NCBI RefSeq assembly: GCF_047971665.1
Contig: NZ_JBKEAA010000001.1
Span: 1 to 30,333 of the forward strand
Direction of reading: 5' to 3'
Length of the DNA: 30,333 nucleotides
From: Castellaniella sp047971665
Lineage (GTDB): Bacteria; Pseudomonadota; Gammaproteobacteria; Burkholderiales; Burkholderiaceae_B
This document shows, in pieces, positions 9,998-16,930 of the stretch. Made by a program: the position numbers and the translations under genes. How positions within the stretch are numbered: position 1 is the first letter of the stretch; each line of letters begins with the position of its first letter. Under the pieces are notes generated by a model. That model was not told where the DNA came from. It did no database searches and worked only from the letters and a program-made list of their open reading frames with translations.

Positions 9998-10930
9998 TCA
10001 GTGCAGCATGTCGGAACCGGGCGCGTGCAGGGAGTCGGTGCTGTCGGTGAACAGGGCCGCGCAATCGACCGCGTCGAAATCATAGGGCTGGCCGCAGAAA
10101 TTGCAGTCGATGTGCACGTGACCCTGCTCGGCCAGGATGTCCTCGACTTCTTCGCGTCCCAGTGTGCGCAGCATGTTGGCGACCCGCTCGCGGCTGCAGG
10201 GGCAGTGCCAGCGCACGGTCTGCTCGGGAAAGACCAGCAGGTCGTCCTCCCAGAACAGCCTGCGGATCAGGGTGTCGGCGTCGGTGGTGCGCAGTTCCTC
10301 GTGTTTCAGCGTCTCGGCCAGCGTGGTGCAGTGCGTCCAGGACGACTCGGTGTCTTCGGCGCGGGTCGGCGTGCCCGAAGGTGATGATTCACCGGGCATG
10401 CGTTGCAACAGCAGTCCGGCGCAGGCCTGAGCATCGGCCGCCAGCCAGAGCTGGGTATCCAGTTGCTCCGAGTGCTTCATGTAGTGTTCCAGGATGGCGG
10501 CGACTGTGTCTCCTTCGAGGGGCACGATGCCCTGGTAGGGCGTGGCGCCTGCCTGGCGGGTCGATGGGTCGAGCATCACCATGAATCGTCCCTGCCCGTC
10601 AGGATTGAGCAGGTCCTGCAGGGTGGCGTCCGGAGGCGGGCAGGCGCCTTCGCGCAGATGTGCGGTGGCGCGCAGATCCAGTGTCGAGGTGCATTCGACC
10701 ATGACCAGGCGCACGGGGCCGTTGCCCTGCAATTGCAAAATGACCGAGCCGTCGAACTTGATGTTGCCTGCCAGCAACGCACTGGCTGCGACCAGTTCGC
10801 CGAGCAGGCCGACGAGGACCGGCGGCAGGTCCTGATGCGCCAGTCCGGTTTGCCAGGCCTGGGTCAGCCGCAAGGCCTGGATCCGGGTGCTCCGGTCGGC
10901 GGTCAGGTATTTTTTCAGTGTATCGTTCAT
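9998..10930 (-). CDS. hslO: Redox-regulated chaperone Hsp33
   Basis: Hsp33 is a cytosolic holdase switched on by oxidation, which releases its zinc and unfolds a linker. The 310-aa product from ATG 10930 starts MNDTLKKYLTADRSTRIQALRLT, typical of the family. A longer reading would add 30 residues from the intergenic region. The zinc switch is intact: Cys243 and Cys245 (HCPCSRERV) and Cys276 and Cys279 (CNFCGQPYDF), in the CXC-X30-CXXC arrangement. No strong Shine-Dalgarno sequence is visible before the ATG. It follows the RDD gene by 37 nt on the same strand, so the two may be cotranscribed. The C-terminal extension after the zinc site is short (about 30 residues). Confidence 0.96.
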   Translation of the reverse strand: MNDTLKKYLTADRSTRIQALRLTQAWQTGLAHQDLPPVLVGLLGELVAASALLAGNIKFDGSVILQLQGNGPVRLVMVECTSTLDLRATAHLREGACPPPDATLQDLLNPDGQGRFMVMLDPSTRQAGATPYQGIVPLEGDTVAAILEHYMKHSEQLDTQLWLAADAQACAGLLLQRMPGESSPSGTPTRAEDTESSWTHCTTLAETLKHEELRTTDADTLIRRLFWEDDLLVFPEQTVRWHCPCSRERVANMLRTLGREEVEDILAEQGHVHIDCNFCGQPYDFDAVDCAALFTDSTDSLHAPGSDMLH

Positions 10931-10967
10931 GCGGGAAGTATCCGGAGGTGCGCGGTCGGGCGTCGGT

Positions 10968-11483
10968 TCAGGGGACAGTGGCGCGCAGGTCGTGCAACTC
11001 AGTGCCCAGCAGCCGGTCATGCAGGAACTGGCCCTGCGGATCGATCCAGGTCCAGAGAAAGATCGAGAATGGGGCGCATACGATCAGCAGGTCGATCGAC
11101 GACCAGCCGGTCGCATGCGACAGTCCGGCAATCGCCAGGGCCGTGAGCAGCGGCAGCGGCCAGAGCAGCAGGTAACGTAGCAGCATGCGCGATCCACGCA
11201 ATGCGTGGCCGCCCCGGTCCGTGAGGCGGATGTTCCAGGTCTTCATGGGCAGGGTCTGACCGCCCCGCCGCCAGCAGGCCAGGAAATAGACCCCGATAGC
11301 CAGGAACAGGAAAACCTGGCGGCCATGACGGAACATCAGGCCGCTGCGGCTCTGGGTCAAGGTGTCGAACAGGTAGCCCGCCAGGAACACCACGCCAAAG
11401 AGCAGCACGCCTTCGTACATCATGCAGGCAAAGCGGCGCAGGCGTGGCGGCGCGGTGGGGACAGCCGGTACTGGAACAGACAT
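10968..11483 (-). CDS. RDD family inner-membrane protein
   Basis: The 171-aa product has the RDD-domain layout: an Arg-containing first helix start (LRRFACMMYEGVLLFG), about three to four membrane segments, the GQTLPMKTWNIRLTDRGG block after helix 2, and a C-terminal FLHDRLLGTELHDLR block. The second family-defining residue, usually Asp in helix 1, appears here as Glu (YEG). RDD proteins are small membrane proteins, some tied to ion or H+ exchange. No specific function can be assigned here. The gene precedes hslO by 37 nt. A candidate promoter lies just upstream. Confidence 0.87.
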   Translation of the reverse strand: MSVPVPAVPTAPPRLRRFACMMYEGVLLFGVVFLAGYLFDTLTQSRSGLMFRHGRQVFLFLAIGVYFLACWRRGGQTLPMKTWNIRLTDRGGHALRGSRMLLRYLLLWPLPLLTALAIAGLSHATGWSSIDLLIVCAPFSIFLWTWIDPQGQFLHDRLLGTELHDLRATVP

Positions 11484-11512
11484 GGCGTGGCAGTGGGTCT
11501 TGAAAACTCTCC

Positions 11513-11539
11513 ATTATCGCTGAAAACGGAGCGTCTCAA
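11513..11539 (-). promoter_or_regulatory. candidate promoter for the RDD-hslO transcript
   Basis: Read on the minus strand, TTGAGA (11539-11534) and GATAAT (11518-11513) are separated by 15 nt, 29 nt before the RDD start codon. The spacing is short of the optimum, so confidence is low. Confidence 0.3.
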
Positions 11540-11569
11540 TGCCGGGCGGGAGGCCATGGCCTCAAGGCC

Positions 11570-11599
11570 AAAAACAAGGGCTGCCCAATGGGGCAGCCC
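11570..11599 (-). terminator. Rho-independent terminator of the 62-aa gene
   Basis: On the minus strand GGGCTGCCC (11599-11591) and GGGCAGCCC (11586-11578) form a perfect 9-bp stem with a 4-nt loop. A TTGTTTTT tract follows (11577-11570). It starts 23 nt after the stop codon of the 62-aa gene and isolates that gene from RDD-hslO. A 14-bp perfect palindrome (11550-11563) lies just beyond it. Confidence 0.88.
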
Positions 11600-11622
11600 G
11601 AGGATCCGGCCGACGGCGGAGA

Positions 11623-11811
11623 TCAGTGGGCGGTGCTGACCGCGGGGTTCACGCGGCCTTCGGGGGCCTTGAAGAAACCGGCGACCTTCTGGAACAGGCG
11701 CTTGATGGCGCGGTCCAGGGCATAGTCCTGCTGGGCTTCGATCGCCTCTTGCAGCAGCTGGCGCTCCAGTGAGTCGGTCAGGCGGATATCAAGATTTTGC
11801 ATCGTGTTCAT
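11623..11811 (-). CDS. Small hypothetical protein (62 aa)
   Basis: I do not recognise this protein. It starts at ATG 11811, with AGAGG placed 6 nt upstream, and reads MNTMQNLDIRLTDSLERQLLQ. The first half (residues 7-42) is predicted to be a charged amphipathic helix region (DSLERQLLQEAIEAQQDYALDRAIKRL). A basic/aromatic segment, FQKVAGFFKAPEG, follows, then a short polar end. It has no signal peptide, membrane helix or Cys. A dedicated promoter, operator-like dyads and a strong terminator frame it as a single-gene unit, which supports that it is really expressed. The predicted helices could suit a small DNA- or protein-binding factor, but no motif proves it. Confidence 0.75.
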   Translation of the reverse strand: MNTMQNLDIRLTDSLERQLLQEAIEAQQDYALDRAIKRLFQKVAGFFKAPEGRVNPAVSTAH

Positions 11812-11834
11812 AGCAAGCCTCTTTGCGTTAGAAA

Positions 11835-11847
11835 GAGCGTTTCGCTC
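11835..11847. other. small stem-loop in the 5' leader of the 62-aa gene
   Basis: GAGCG (11835-11839) and CGCTC (11843-11847) form a perfect 5-bp stem with a 3-nt loop, located between the predicted transcription start and the ribosome binding site of the 62-aa gene. Its role is unknown. Confidence 0.3.
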
Positions 11848-11876
11848 GGGTTAACCCTATTATAGGGAAAACCCTA
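11848..11876. promoter_or_regulatory. tandem TAGGG-N4-CCCTA operator-like dyads
   Basis: Site 1 is TAGGGAAAACCCTA (11863-11876), with perfect 5-bp arms. Site 2 is GGGTTAACCC followed by TA (11848-11859), a perfect 10-bp palindrome. Their centres are 17 bp apart. Between them CCCTATTATAGGG (11855-11867) forms a third dyad around the -10 hexamer. The dyads cover the -10, part of the spacer and the probable start site of the 62-aa gene, as expected for a repressor site. Site 1 also overlaps the stop codon of the upstream methyltransferase gene. The regulator is unknown. Confidence 0.5.
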
Positions 11877-11888
11877 GTCCAAATGCAA
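11859..11888 (-). promoter_or_regulatory. sigma70-type promoter of the 62-aa gene
   Basis: On the minus strand TTGCAT (11888-11883) and a perfect TATAAT (11864-11859) are separated by 18 nt, 47 nt upstream of the ATG. The -35 box lies inside the end of the methyltransferase coding region. Confidence 0.6.
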
Positions 11889-13496
11889 GTCTTTTGGGTT
11901 CCGGTAGCTGGCCGACACCAGGTCGAACTGGAATAACCGGCAATCCAGGGCGCCGTTGTGCAGGGGGTGGCGCCGCCGGGCCTTCAGCCGCATCCTGCCC
12001 GGCAGGTCGAGGTCGCTGGTGATGACGTTGAGCTGCCAGCCGCCGTAGTGACGTTTCAGCCAGCTGGCCCACTCCGGCCACAGTGTGATGTCTTCGTCCG
12101 CGAGTCGTTCGCCATAGGGTGGATTGGTGACGATCCAGCCGGCCTCGGCCGGCGACGGCATCCGACGTGCGTCGCAGGCCTCGAAACGGATGGTGTCCGG
12201 ACTCAGATGGGCGCGCTCGGCATTGGCGCGCGCCGCTTCGATGGCGCCCGGCTGAATGTCGCAGCCCACCAGGGGCTGCTCCAGGCGCGGGGCGACCCGT
12301 GCGCGGGCGTCTTCCTTCAGATCACGCCACAAGCGGGCATCGTGCGTGCGCAGGCGCTCGAAGCTGAAGGGACGCCAGATGCCCGGGGGCACCCCCAGGG
12401 CGATCCAGGCGGCCTCGATCAGCAGGGTGCCGCTGCCGCAAAAAGGATCCAGCAGGGGCGTGTCAGGCGGCCAGCCGGACAGGGCCAGCAGGCCGGCGGC
12501 CAGGTTCTCGCGCAGGGGCGCCTCTCCTTTGTCCAGCCGCCAGCCGCGCTTGAACAGGGATTCTCCCGAGACGTCGAGATACAGCGTGGCGTGTTGCGCA
12601 TCGAGAAACAGGTGGACTCGGGCATCCGGGCGGACCGTATCGATGTCGGGACGCGCGCCTTCGCGCTCGCGCAGGCGGTCGCAGATCCCGTCCTTGGCTC
12701 GCAGATTGCAGTATTGCAGGCTGCGCATGGGGCTGCGGATGGCCGAGGTGTCGACACGCAGGGATTGCTCCGGCCCGAACCAGCGTTCCCACTCGGTATC
12801 GCGCGCCAGGGTGAGGATGTCGTCCTCGGTCTGGATTTCGGCCTGGGCGGCCTGGACCAGGATCCGGGTCGCCAGCCGGGAAAACAGGTTGGCGCGCAGT
12901 ACGCCGGTCCAGTCGGCCTGGAAGTGGCAGCCGGCCCGGCCCGCGCGGACGGCCTCGTAGCCCAGGGCTTGCAGTTCCAGCGCCAGCGCCTCTTCCAGGC
13001 CATGCGGGCAGGGGGCAAAGATCTGGAATGTCTCGGCGTGGCGGGGCTGGCGGGGCTGGCGGGGGGTACGGGGCAGGCGCTGGATGCGGGGCTTGTCCGT
13101 CTCTTGCGGGCGGTCCGGGCCGGAGGGCTCCCTGCGCGGACGTTCCCGGTCGGGAGCCTGTGCGCGTGGCCGCGCGGTCTGCGGCGCCTCGGATGCCGGG
13201 CGCCGGGGCGGTCGATCGGCCGGCCGGTCCGAGCGCGATGGCGCGGTCCGGGTCCGGGGACGGCCGGCGTCGTCGTCCGGGCGGGGTTTGCCTGTCCGGG
13301 CGCCAGGGCGCTGGCTCTCGGCCTCCGCGTGCGGCTGGCGGGGTTCGTCCGCGCGTGGCTGCCGTGCCAGTGCCTGCAAGGCGGCCTGGCGCGCGCGGGC
13401 CCCTGATCGTTGGCGGGGCTTGTCGCCGGATTCGGGGTGGGTTCCGGCAGCCTTTTTCTTCAGGCCGAGCGGTTTGCGTGTCGTGGAGTCGCTCAT
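11874..13496 (-). CDS. rlmL: THUMP-domain 23S rRNA (guanine-N2) methyltransferase, RlmL-type, with long disordered N-terminus
   Basis: This is a predicted SAM-dependent methyltransferase that modifies a guanine of 23S rRNA (RlmL targets G2445 in E. coli). The 540-aa product has a very Arg/Pro-rich, low-complexity N-terminus (residues 1-153). A THUMP/ferredoxin-like RNA-binding part follows (about 156-315, starting FQIFAPCPHGLEEALALEL). The C-terminal Rossmann methyltransferase has motif I DPFCGSGT (350-357), the motif-II acidic region GCDIQPGAI (411-419) and the catalytic NPPYGER (458-464). It has only the RlmL half, not the RlmK half fused in E. coli. It is 6 nt downstream of hemJ, with no clear Shine-Dalgarno. 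The family is certain; the exact target base is inferred. Confidence 0.88.
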   Translation of the reverse strand: MSDSTTRKPLGLKKKAAGTHPESGDKPRQRSGARARQAALQALARQPRADEPRQPHAEAESQRPGARTGKPRPDDDAGRPRTRTAPSRSDRPADRPPRRPASEAPQTARPRAQAPDRERPRREPSGPDRPQETDKPRIQRLPRTPRQPRQPRHAETFQIFAPCPHGLEEALALELQALGYEAVRAGRAGCHFQADWTGVLRANLFSRLATRILVQAAQAEIQTEDDILTLARDTEWERWFGPEQSLRVDTSAIRSPMRSLQYCNLRAKDGICDRLREREGARPDIDTVRPDARVHLFLDAQHATLYLDVSGESLFKRGWRLDKGEAPLRENLAAGLLALSGWPPDTPLLDPFCGSGTLLIEAAWIALGVPPGIWRPFSFERLRTHDARLWRDLKEDARARVAPRLEQPLVGCDIQPGAIEAARANAERAHLSPDTIRFEACDARRMPSPAEAGWIVTNPPYGERLADEDITLWPEWASWLKRHYGGWQLNVITSDLDLPGRMRLKARRRHPLHNGALDCRLFQFDLVSASYRNPKDLHLD

Positions 13497-13502
13497 GGAT
13501 GA

Positions 13503-13919
13503 TCAGAAAGGTTTGACGACCACCAGGATCAGGATCAGCAACAGCAGCAGAACCGGGATCTCGTTGAACCAGCGGAAGTAGCGATGGGAATGCCGGCTGG
13601 TGCCGGCGGTCAGGGCGCGCAGGTGATGGCGACAGGCCAGGTGAAAGGCCAGCAGACAGACGACGACCAGCAACTTGGCGTGCATCCAGCCTTGTCCCTG
13701 CCCAATGCCGTAGCCCAGCCACAGCCACAGGCCCAGCACCAGGGCCAGCGCGCCGAGCGGGGTCATGAACCGGTACAGCCGCTGGGCCATGCCCAGCAGC
13801 GTGGCGCGCGCGACCGGGTCGTCGGCCTGAGCCAGGTTGACATAGATGCGCGGCAGATAGAACAACCCGGCAAACCAGGAGGTGACGAACAGAATGTGAA
13901 AAACCTTGACCCACGGCAT
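13503..13919 (-). CDS. hemJ: HemJ-type protoporphyrinogen IX oxidase (CopD/UPF0093 family)
   Basis: This is an integral inner-membrane protein predicted to oxidise protoporphyrinogen IX to protoporphyrin IX in haem synthesis. The 138-aa product has about four membrane helices. It has the family N-terminus VKVFHILFVTSWFAGLFYLPRIYV with the conserved His8. QRLYRFMTPLGALAL lies mid-protein, and the sequence GWMHAKLLVVVCLLAFHL leads to the RYFRWFNEIPVLLLLLILILVVVKPF end. AAGGA lies 9 nt before the ATG. It is placed 27 nt after proA and 6 nt before rlmL. In many betaproteobacteria a hemJ gene stands next to proA. Confidence 0.88.
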   Translation of the reverse strand: MPWVKVFHILFVTSWFAGLFYLPRIYVNLAQADDPVARATLLGMAQRLYRFMTPLGALALVLGLWLWLGYGIGQGQGWMHAKLLVVVCLLAFHLACRHHLRALTAGTSRHSHRYFRWFNEIPVLLLLLILILVVVKPF

Positions 13920-13946
13920 GAGGATGATCCTTTCGGCGTGCGGGGA

Positions 13947-15212
13947 TCAGCCCCGCAACTGACCTTCGCCCGTCAGTACCCATTTCTGGATGGTCAGGCC
14001 TTCCAGCCCGACCGGGCCACGGGCATGCAGGCGGTTGGTGGAAATGCCGATTTCCGCGCCCAGGCCGTATTCGTAGCCGTCGGCGAAACAGGTGGGCAGG
14101 TTGACGTAGACCGAACTGGAGTCGACCTCGCGCTGGAATCGCTGGGCGGCAGCCAGGTCCTCGGTGATGATGGACTCGGTATGCTCGGAGCTGTAGCGGG
14201 CGATGTGATCCATGGCTTCGTCCAGGGAGTCCACCACGCGCACGGCCAGGATGGGGGCATGGAATTCCGTGGCCCAGTCCTCCTCCGTGGCGGGGATGGC
14301 TCCGGGCAGCAGCGAAGCTGCGCGCGGGCAGGCGCGCAGCTCGACACCCGATTCGGCGAACCGGGCGCCCGCGCGCGGCAACCAGTCGGCCGCCACATCC
14401 GCGTGAACCAGCAGTGTCTCCATGGCGCCGCAGATCCCGGTCCGGTAGGTCTTGGCGTTAATGGCGATGTCCAGGGCGCGATCCAGGTCGGCCGCCCTGT
14501 CCACATAGACATGACAGTTGCCTTCCAGGTGCTTGATCAGGGGTACGCGCGATTCGTCGGCCAGGCGGGCGATCAGGCTCTTGCCGCCGCGCGGGATGAT
14601 GACGTCGATCCATTCCGGGTGGGTGATCATCTCGCCCACGACGGCGCGGTCGGTGGTGCCCACGACCTGCACCGCGTGCGCGGGCAGGCCCGCGGTCTCG
14701 AGACCCGCCCGGATGATCGTCCCCAGGGCGCGGTTGGAATGAAAGGCCTCGCTGCCGCCGCGCAGGATGGTGGCATTGCCTGATTTCAGGCACAGGGCGG
14801 CCGCGTCGATGGTCACATTCGGCCGGGATTCGTAGATGATGCCGATCACGCCCAGCGGCACGCGCATGCGGGCCACGCGCATGCCGTTGGGCCGGGTGGT
14901 GGTTTCGCTGAGGCTGCCGATGGGGTCGGGCATGGCGGCGATCTGGCGCAGGCCTTCGATCATCAGGTCCAGCGCCCGGTCGGACAGCTGCAGACGGTTC
15001 AGCATCGGCGCATCCAGACCGCGATCGGCGGCGGTGCGCAGGTCGCGTTCGTTCTCGGCCTGCAGCCAGGCCCGGCGGGCATGCAGGCTATCGGCCATGG
15101 CCAGCAGCGCGCCGGCCTTGACGGCGCCGGAGGCCGATCGCAGCAGGCGCGCGGCCTGGCGGGCCTGGCGGCCCAGTGTCTGCATGGAAAATCGGGAGGC
15201 GGTGTCGTTCAT
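13947..15212 (-). CDS. proA: Gamma-glutamyl phosphate reductase (glutamate-5-semialdehyde dehydrogenase)
   Basis: ProA reduces gamma-glutamyl phosphate with NADPH to glutamate-5-semialdehyde, the second step of proline synthesis from glutamate. The 421-aa product is full length. It shows GVIGIIYESRPNVTIDAAALC (about 121-141), the LKSGNATILRGGSEA block and the VIIPRGGKSLI block. The catalytic Cys261 lies in YRTGICGAMETLL. The end is AEIGISTNRLHARGPVGLEGLTIQKWVL. AGGT lies about 6 nt before the ATG. It follows holA by 28 nt. The proB partner is not in the window; proA-holA-lptE-leuS clustering is usual in this group. Confidence 0.97.
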   Translation of the reverse strand: MNDTASRFSMQTLGRQARQAARLLRSASGAVKAGALLAMADSLHARRAWLQAENERDLRTAADRGLDAPMLNRLQLSDRALDLMIEGLRQIAAMPDPIGSLSETTTRPNGMRVARMRVPLGVIGIIYESRPNVTIDAAALCLKSGNATILRGGSEAFHSNRALGTIIRAGLETAGLPAHAVQVVGTTDRAVVGEMITHPEWIDVIIPRGGKSLIARLADESRVPLIKHLEGNCHVYVDRAADLDRALDIAINAKTYRTGICGAMETLLVHADVAADWLPRAGARFAESGVELRACPRAASLLPGAIPATEEDWATEFHAPILAVRVVDSLDEAMDHIARYSSEHTESIITEDLAAAQRFQREVDSSSVYVNLPTCFADGYEYGLGAEIGISTNRLHARGPVGLEGLTIQKWVLTGEGQLRG

Positions 15213-15240
15213 GTCGTACCTGTAAAAAACCGTGCCGTGT

Positions 15241-16290
15241 TCAGCGCCGGGGCGAACCGGCGGTGGCGATGCGCATCACCAGCCGCGCCAGTTCGTCCCA
15301 GGGGTCCTGGAGCAGGCCATCGACCGGGAGGCCCTTGATGATGCGGTCGATCTCGTGCGCGTGGCGCAGCGCCAGCGGCCAGGCGGCGGCGGGCACACGC
15401 GCCAGTGCCTGACGCGCCAGCTTTTCACGTGCCCCGAACATGCGCTGGGACCGCAGCGCCGCGTCCAGGCCGCTGTGGGCATGGGGCGCCAGGCGCATCA
15501 GGATGCGGATTTCCTCACCGACGGCCCAGAGGACCAGCAGCAGGGCCTCGCCCTCGGCCTGCAGTCCGCGCAGCACCGTCAGCGCCCGGGCAGCCTGACC
15601 CAGCAACATGGCGTCGCGCAGATCATAGAGATTGTAGCGGGCGACGTTCAGGACGGCAGCCTGGACTTGTTCCAGGCTGAGGGCGCCGGCAGGGTGCAGC
15701 AGCGCGAGTTTTTGCAGTTCCTGGTGGGCGGCCAGCAGATTGCCCTCGACTTTGTCGGTCAGCCAGGCCAGGGTTTCGGTGTCTGCGGTGTGCCCCTGGC
15801 GCTGCAGGCGCGCGGCGATCCAGTCCGGCAGCATCGGGCGTGAAATGGACGCAATATCGGTCCAGACGGTACGGGCTTTGAGGGTCTGGGCCCATTTGCT
15901 CTGCTGGGTGGTGCGGTCCAGTTGCGGCAGGCGGATCAGGATGCGTAAATCCGGCAGGTCGCCGTCGCCGGCCATCGAGGCCAGTTTTTGCAGGGTATCG
16001 GCGCCGGTCTTGCCGGGCTTGCCGGTGGGCAGGCTGATTTCCAGCAGGCGCAGGTCGCCAAACAGCGAGGTGTTCTGCGAAGCGGCCAGCGCCGTGCTCC
16101 AGTCGCTGCGGGCGTCCATCACCAGGTGAGTGCGTTCGGCGCAGCCCAGGCGGGTCGCGGCGGCGCGGTAGGCATCGGCCGCCTCGGTCAGCAGCAGAAT
16201 CTCATCGCCACTCAGGACTGTGCAGGGAGGGAGTTCCTGTGTGCCGGCGTAGTATTCGGTCAGGCGGTCCGCGGCCGACGTGCGTCCCAT
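15241..16290 (-). CDS. holA: DNA polymerase III, delta subunit
   Basis: The delta subunit is the wrench of the clamp loader that opens the beta sliding clamp. The 349-aa product is of usual length. Recognisable parts are the N-terminal clamp-contact region with SLFGDLRLLEISLPTGKPGK (about 73-92), DLRILIRLPQLD, the AAA+ lid-like segment LAWLTDKVEGNLLAAHQELQKLALL (about 178-202), and the collar domain with YNLYDLRDAMLLG. Like other delta subunits it has no working Walker A motif. The start is ATG 16290, 19 nt after the lptE stop. The lptE-holA pair downstream of leuS is conserved across beta- and gammaproteobacteria. Confidence 0.95.
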   Translation of the reverse strand: MGRTSAADRLTEYYAGTQELPPCTVLSGDEILLLTEAADAYRAAATRLGCAERTHLVMDARSDWSTALAASQNTSLFGDLRLLEISLPTGKPGKTGADTLQKLASMAGDGDLPDLRILIRLPQLDRTTQQSKWAQTLKARTVWTDIASISRPMLPDWIAARLQRQGHTADTETLAWLTDKVEGNLLAAHQELQKLALLHPAGALSLEQVQAAVLNVARYNLYDLRDAMLLGQAARALTVLRGLQAEGEALLLVLWAVGEEIRILMRLAPHAHSGLDAALRSQRMFGAREKLARQALARVPAAAWPLALRHAHEIDRIIKGLPVDGLLQDPWDELARLVMRIATAGSPRR

Positions 16291-16309
16291 GGTCTAGCGC
16301 CCGTCCATG

Positions 16310-16930
16310 CTAGGGCCGGATCGAGGTCGGACCGGCCGGAGGGACGGCGTTGAGCACGGCGTCGTCCGATTCTGGCGCGATGGGCCGTTCGGAGGCTTGA
16401 GCGTAGGCCTCTTGGACCTCGGGAGAGCTCATACGGCGCAGGATCTGGTCGATCAGGCTGTTGCGCATGTCCTTGAAGGTGCGTTCGAATTCGCCTTCCT
16501 TGGCCTGGATGATGCGGTCGTTGTAGGGCAGTTCGCGCACGCTGTGCAGGGTGGTCGGGGGCAGCAGGATATGGTTGTCGCGGCCCAGCAACTCGAAGCG
16601 CAGGGTCAGGTTCAGCTCATATTCCTCGACCCGGCCATCGGCATCCAGGGACAGTTGGCGCAGGTCCTGGGAGTCGGCCATCTGGTGCAGGTAGACATCC
16701 GCGTCCTGGCGACGGGTGGTGAACCGGGTGCCGGGCGAGTTTGCGAGGATGGTGCGACGCAGACGGGCCCCGAATTCGGAGTCCAGGTTGATGTTGGTGT
16801 AGATCGTCTGGAAGGGCAGCGGGGCGGCCCCCTTCAGATGAAAGCCGCAGGCGCTCAGAACCAGCAGAAGCAAACCGGCCAGCACGAGGCGCGGACTGCG
16901 CGACAGGAAGGAGAAGGAGGCCATGGGCAT
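16310..16930 (-). CDS. lptE: LPS assembly lipoprotein LptE
   Basis: LptE is the outer-membrane lipoprotein that plugs the LptD barrel and helps place LPS in the outer leaflet. The product is about 206 aa. It has a lipoprotein signal (LVLAGLLLLVLSAC), with lipidation at the Cys of LSAC and then the family-typical GFHLKGAAPLPFQTIY. Later parts are YELNLTLRFELLGRDNHILLPPTTL and a long helical segment, EGEFERTFKDMRNSLIDQILRRM. Three in-frame ATGs are possible (16933, 16930, 16924). I chose 16930 because it forms a TGATG overlap with the leuS stop, suggesting translational coupling. The frame is open further into leuS but only as a shadow. Confidence 0.92.
   Translation of the reverse strand: MPMASFSFLSRSPRLVLAGLLLLVLSACGFHLKGAAPLPFQTIYTNINLDSEFGARLRRTILANSPGTRFTTRRQDADVYLHQMADSQDLRQLSLDADGRVEEYELNLTLRFELLGRDNHILLPPTTLHSVRELPYNDRIIQAKEGEFERTFKDMRNSLIDQILRRMSSPEVQEAYAQASERPIAPESDDAVLNAVPPAGPTSIRP

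Noticed and set aside
11958..13406. Long plus-strand open frame (482 codons) opposite the RlmL-type gene
   Set aside because: High GC content opens antisense frames; the translation is low-complexity Gly/Ala/Arg/Gln, while the minus strand encodes recognisable THUMP and methyltransferase motifs.
13584..14783. Plus-strand open frame of 399 codons across hemJ and proA
   Set aside because: It spans two well-identified minus-strand genes in antisense and shows no domain.
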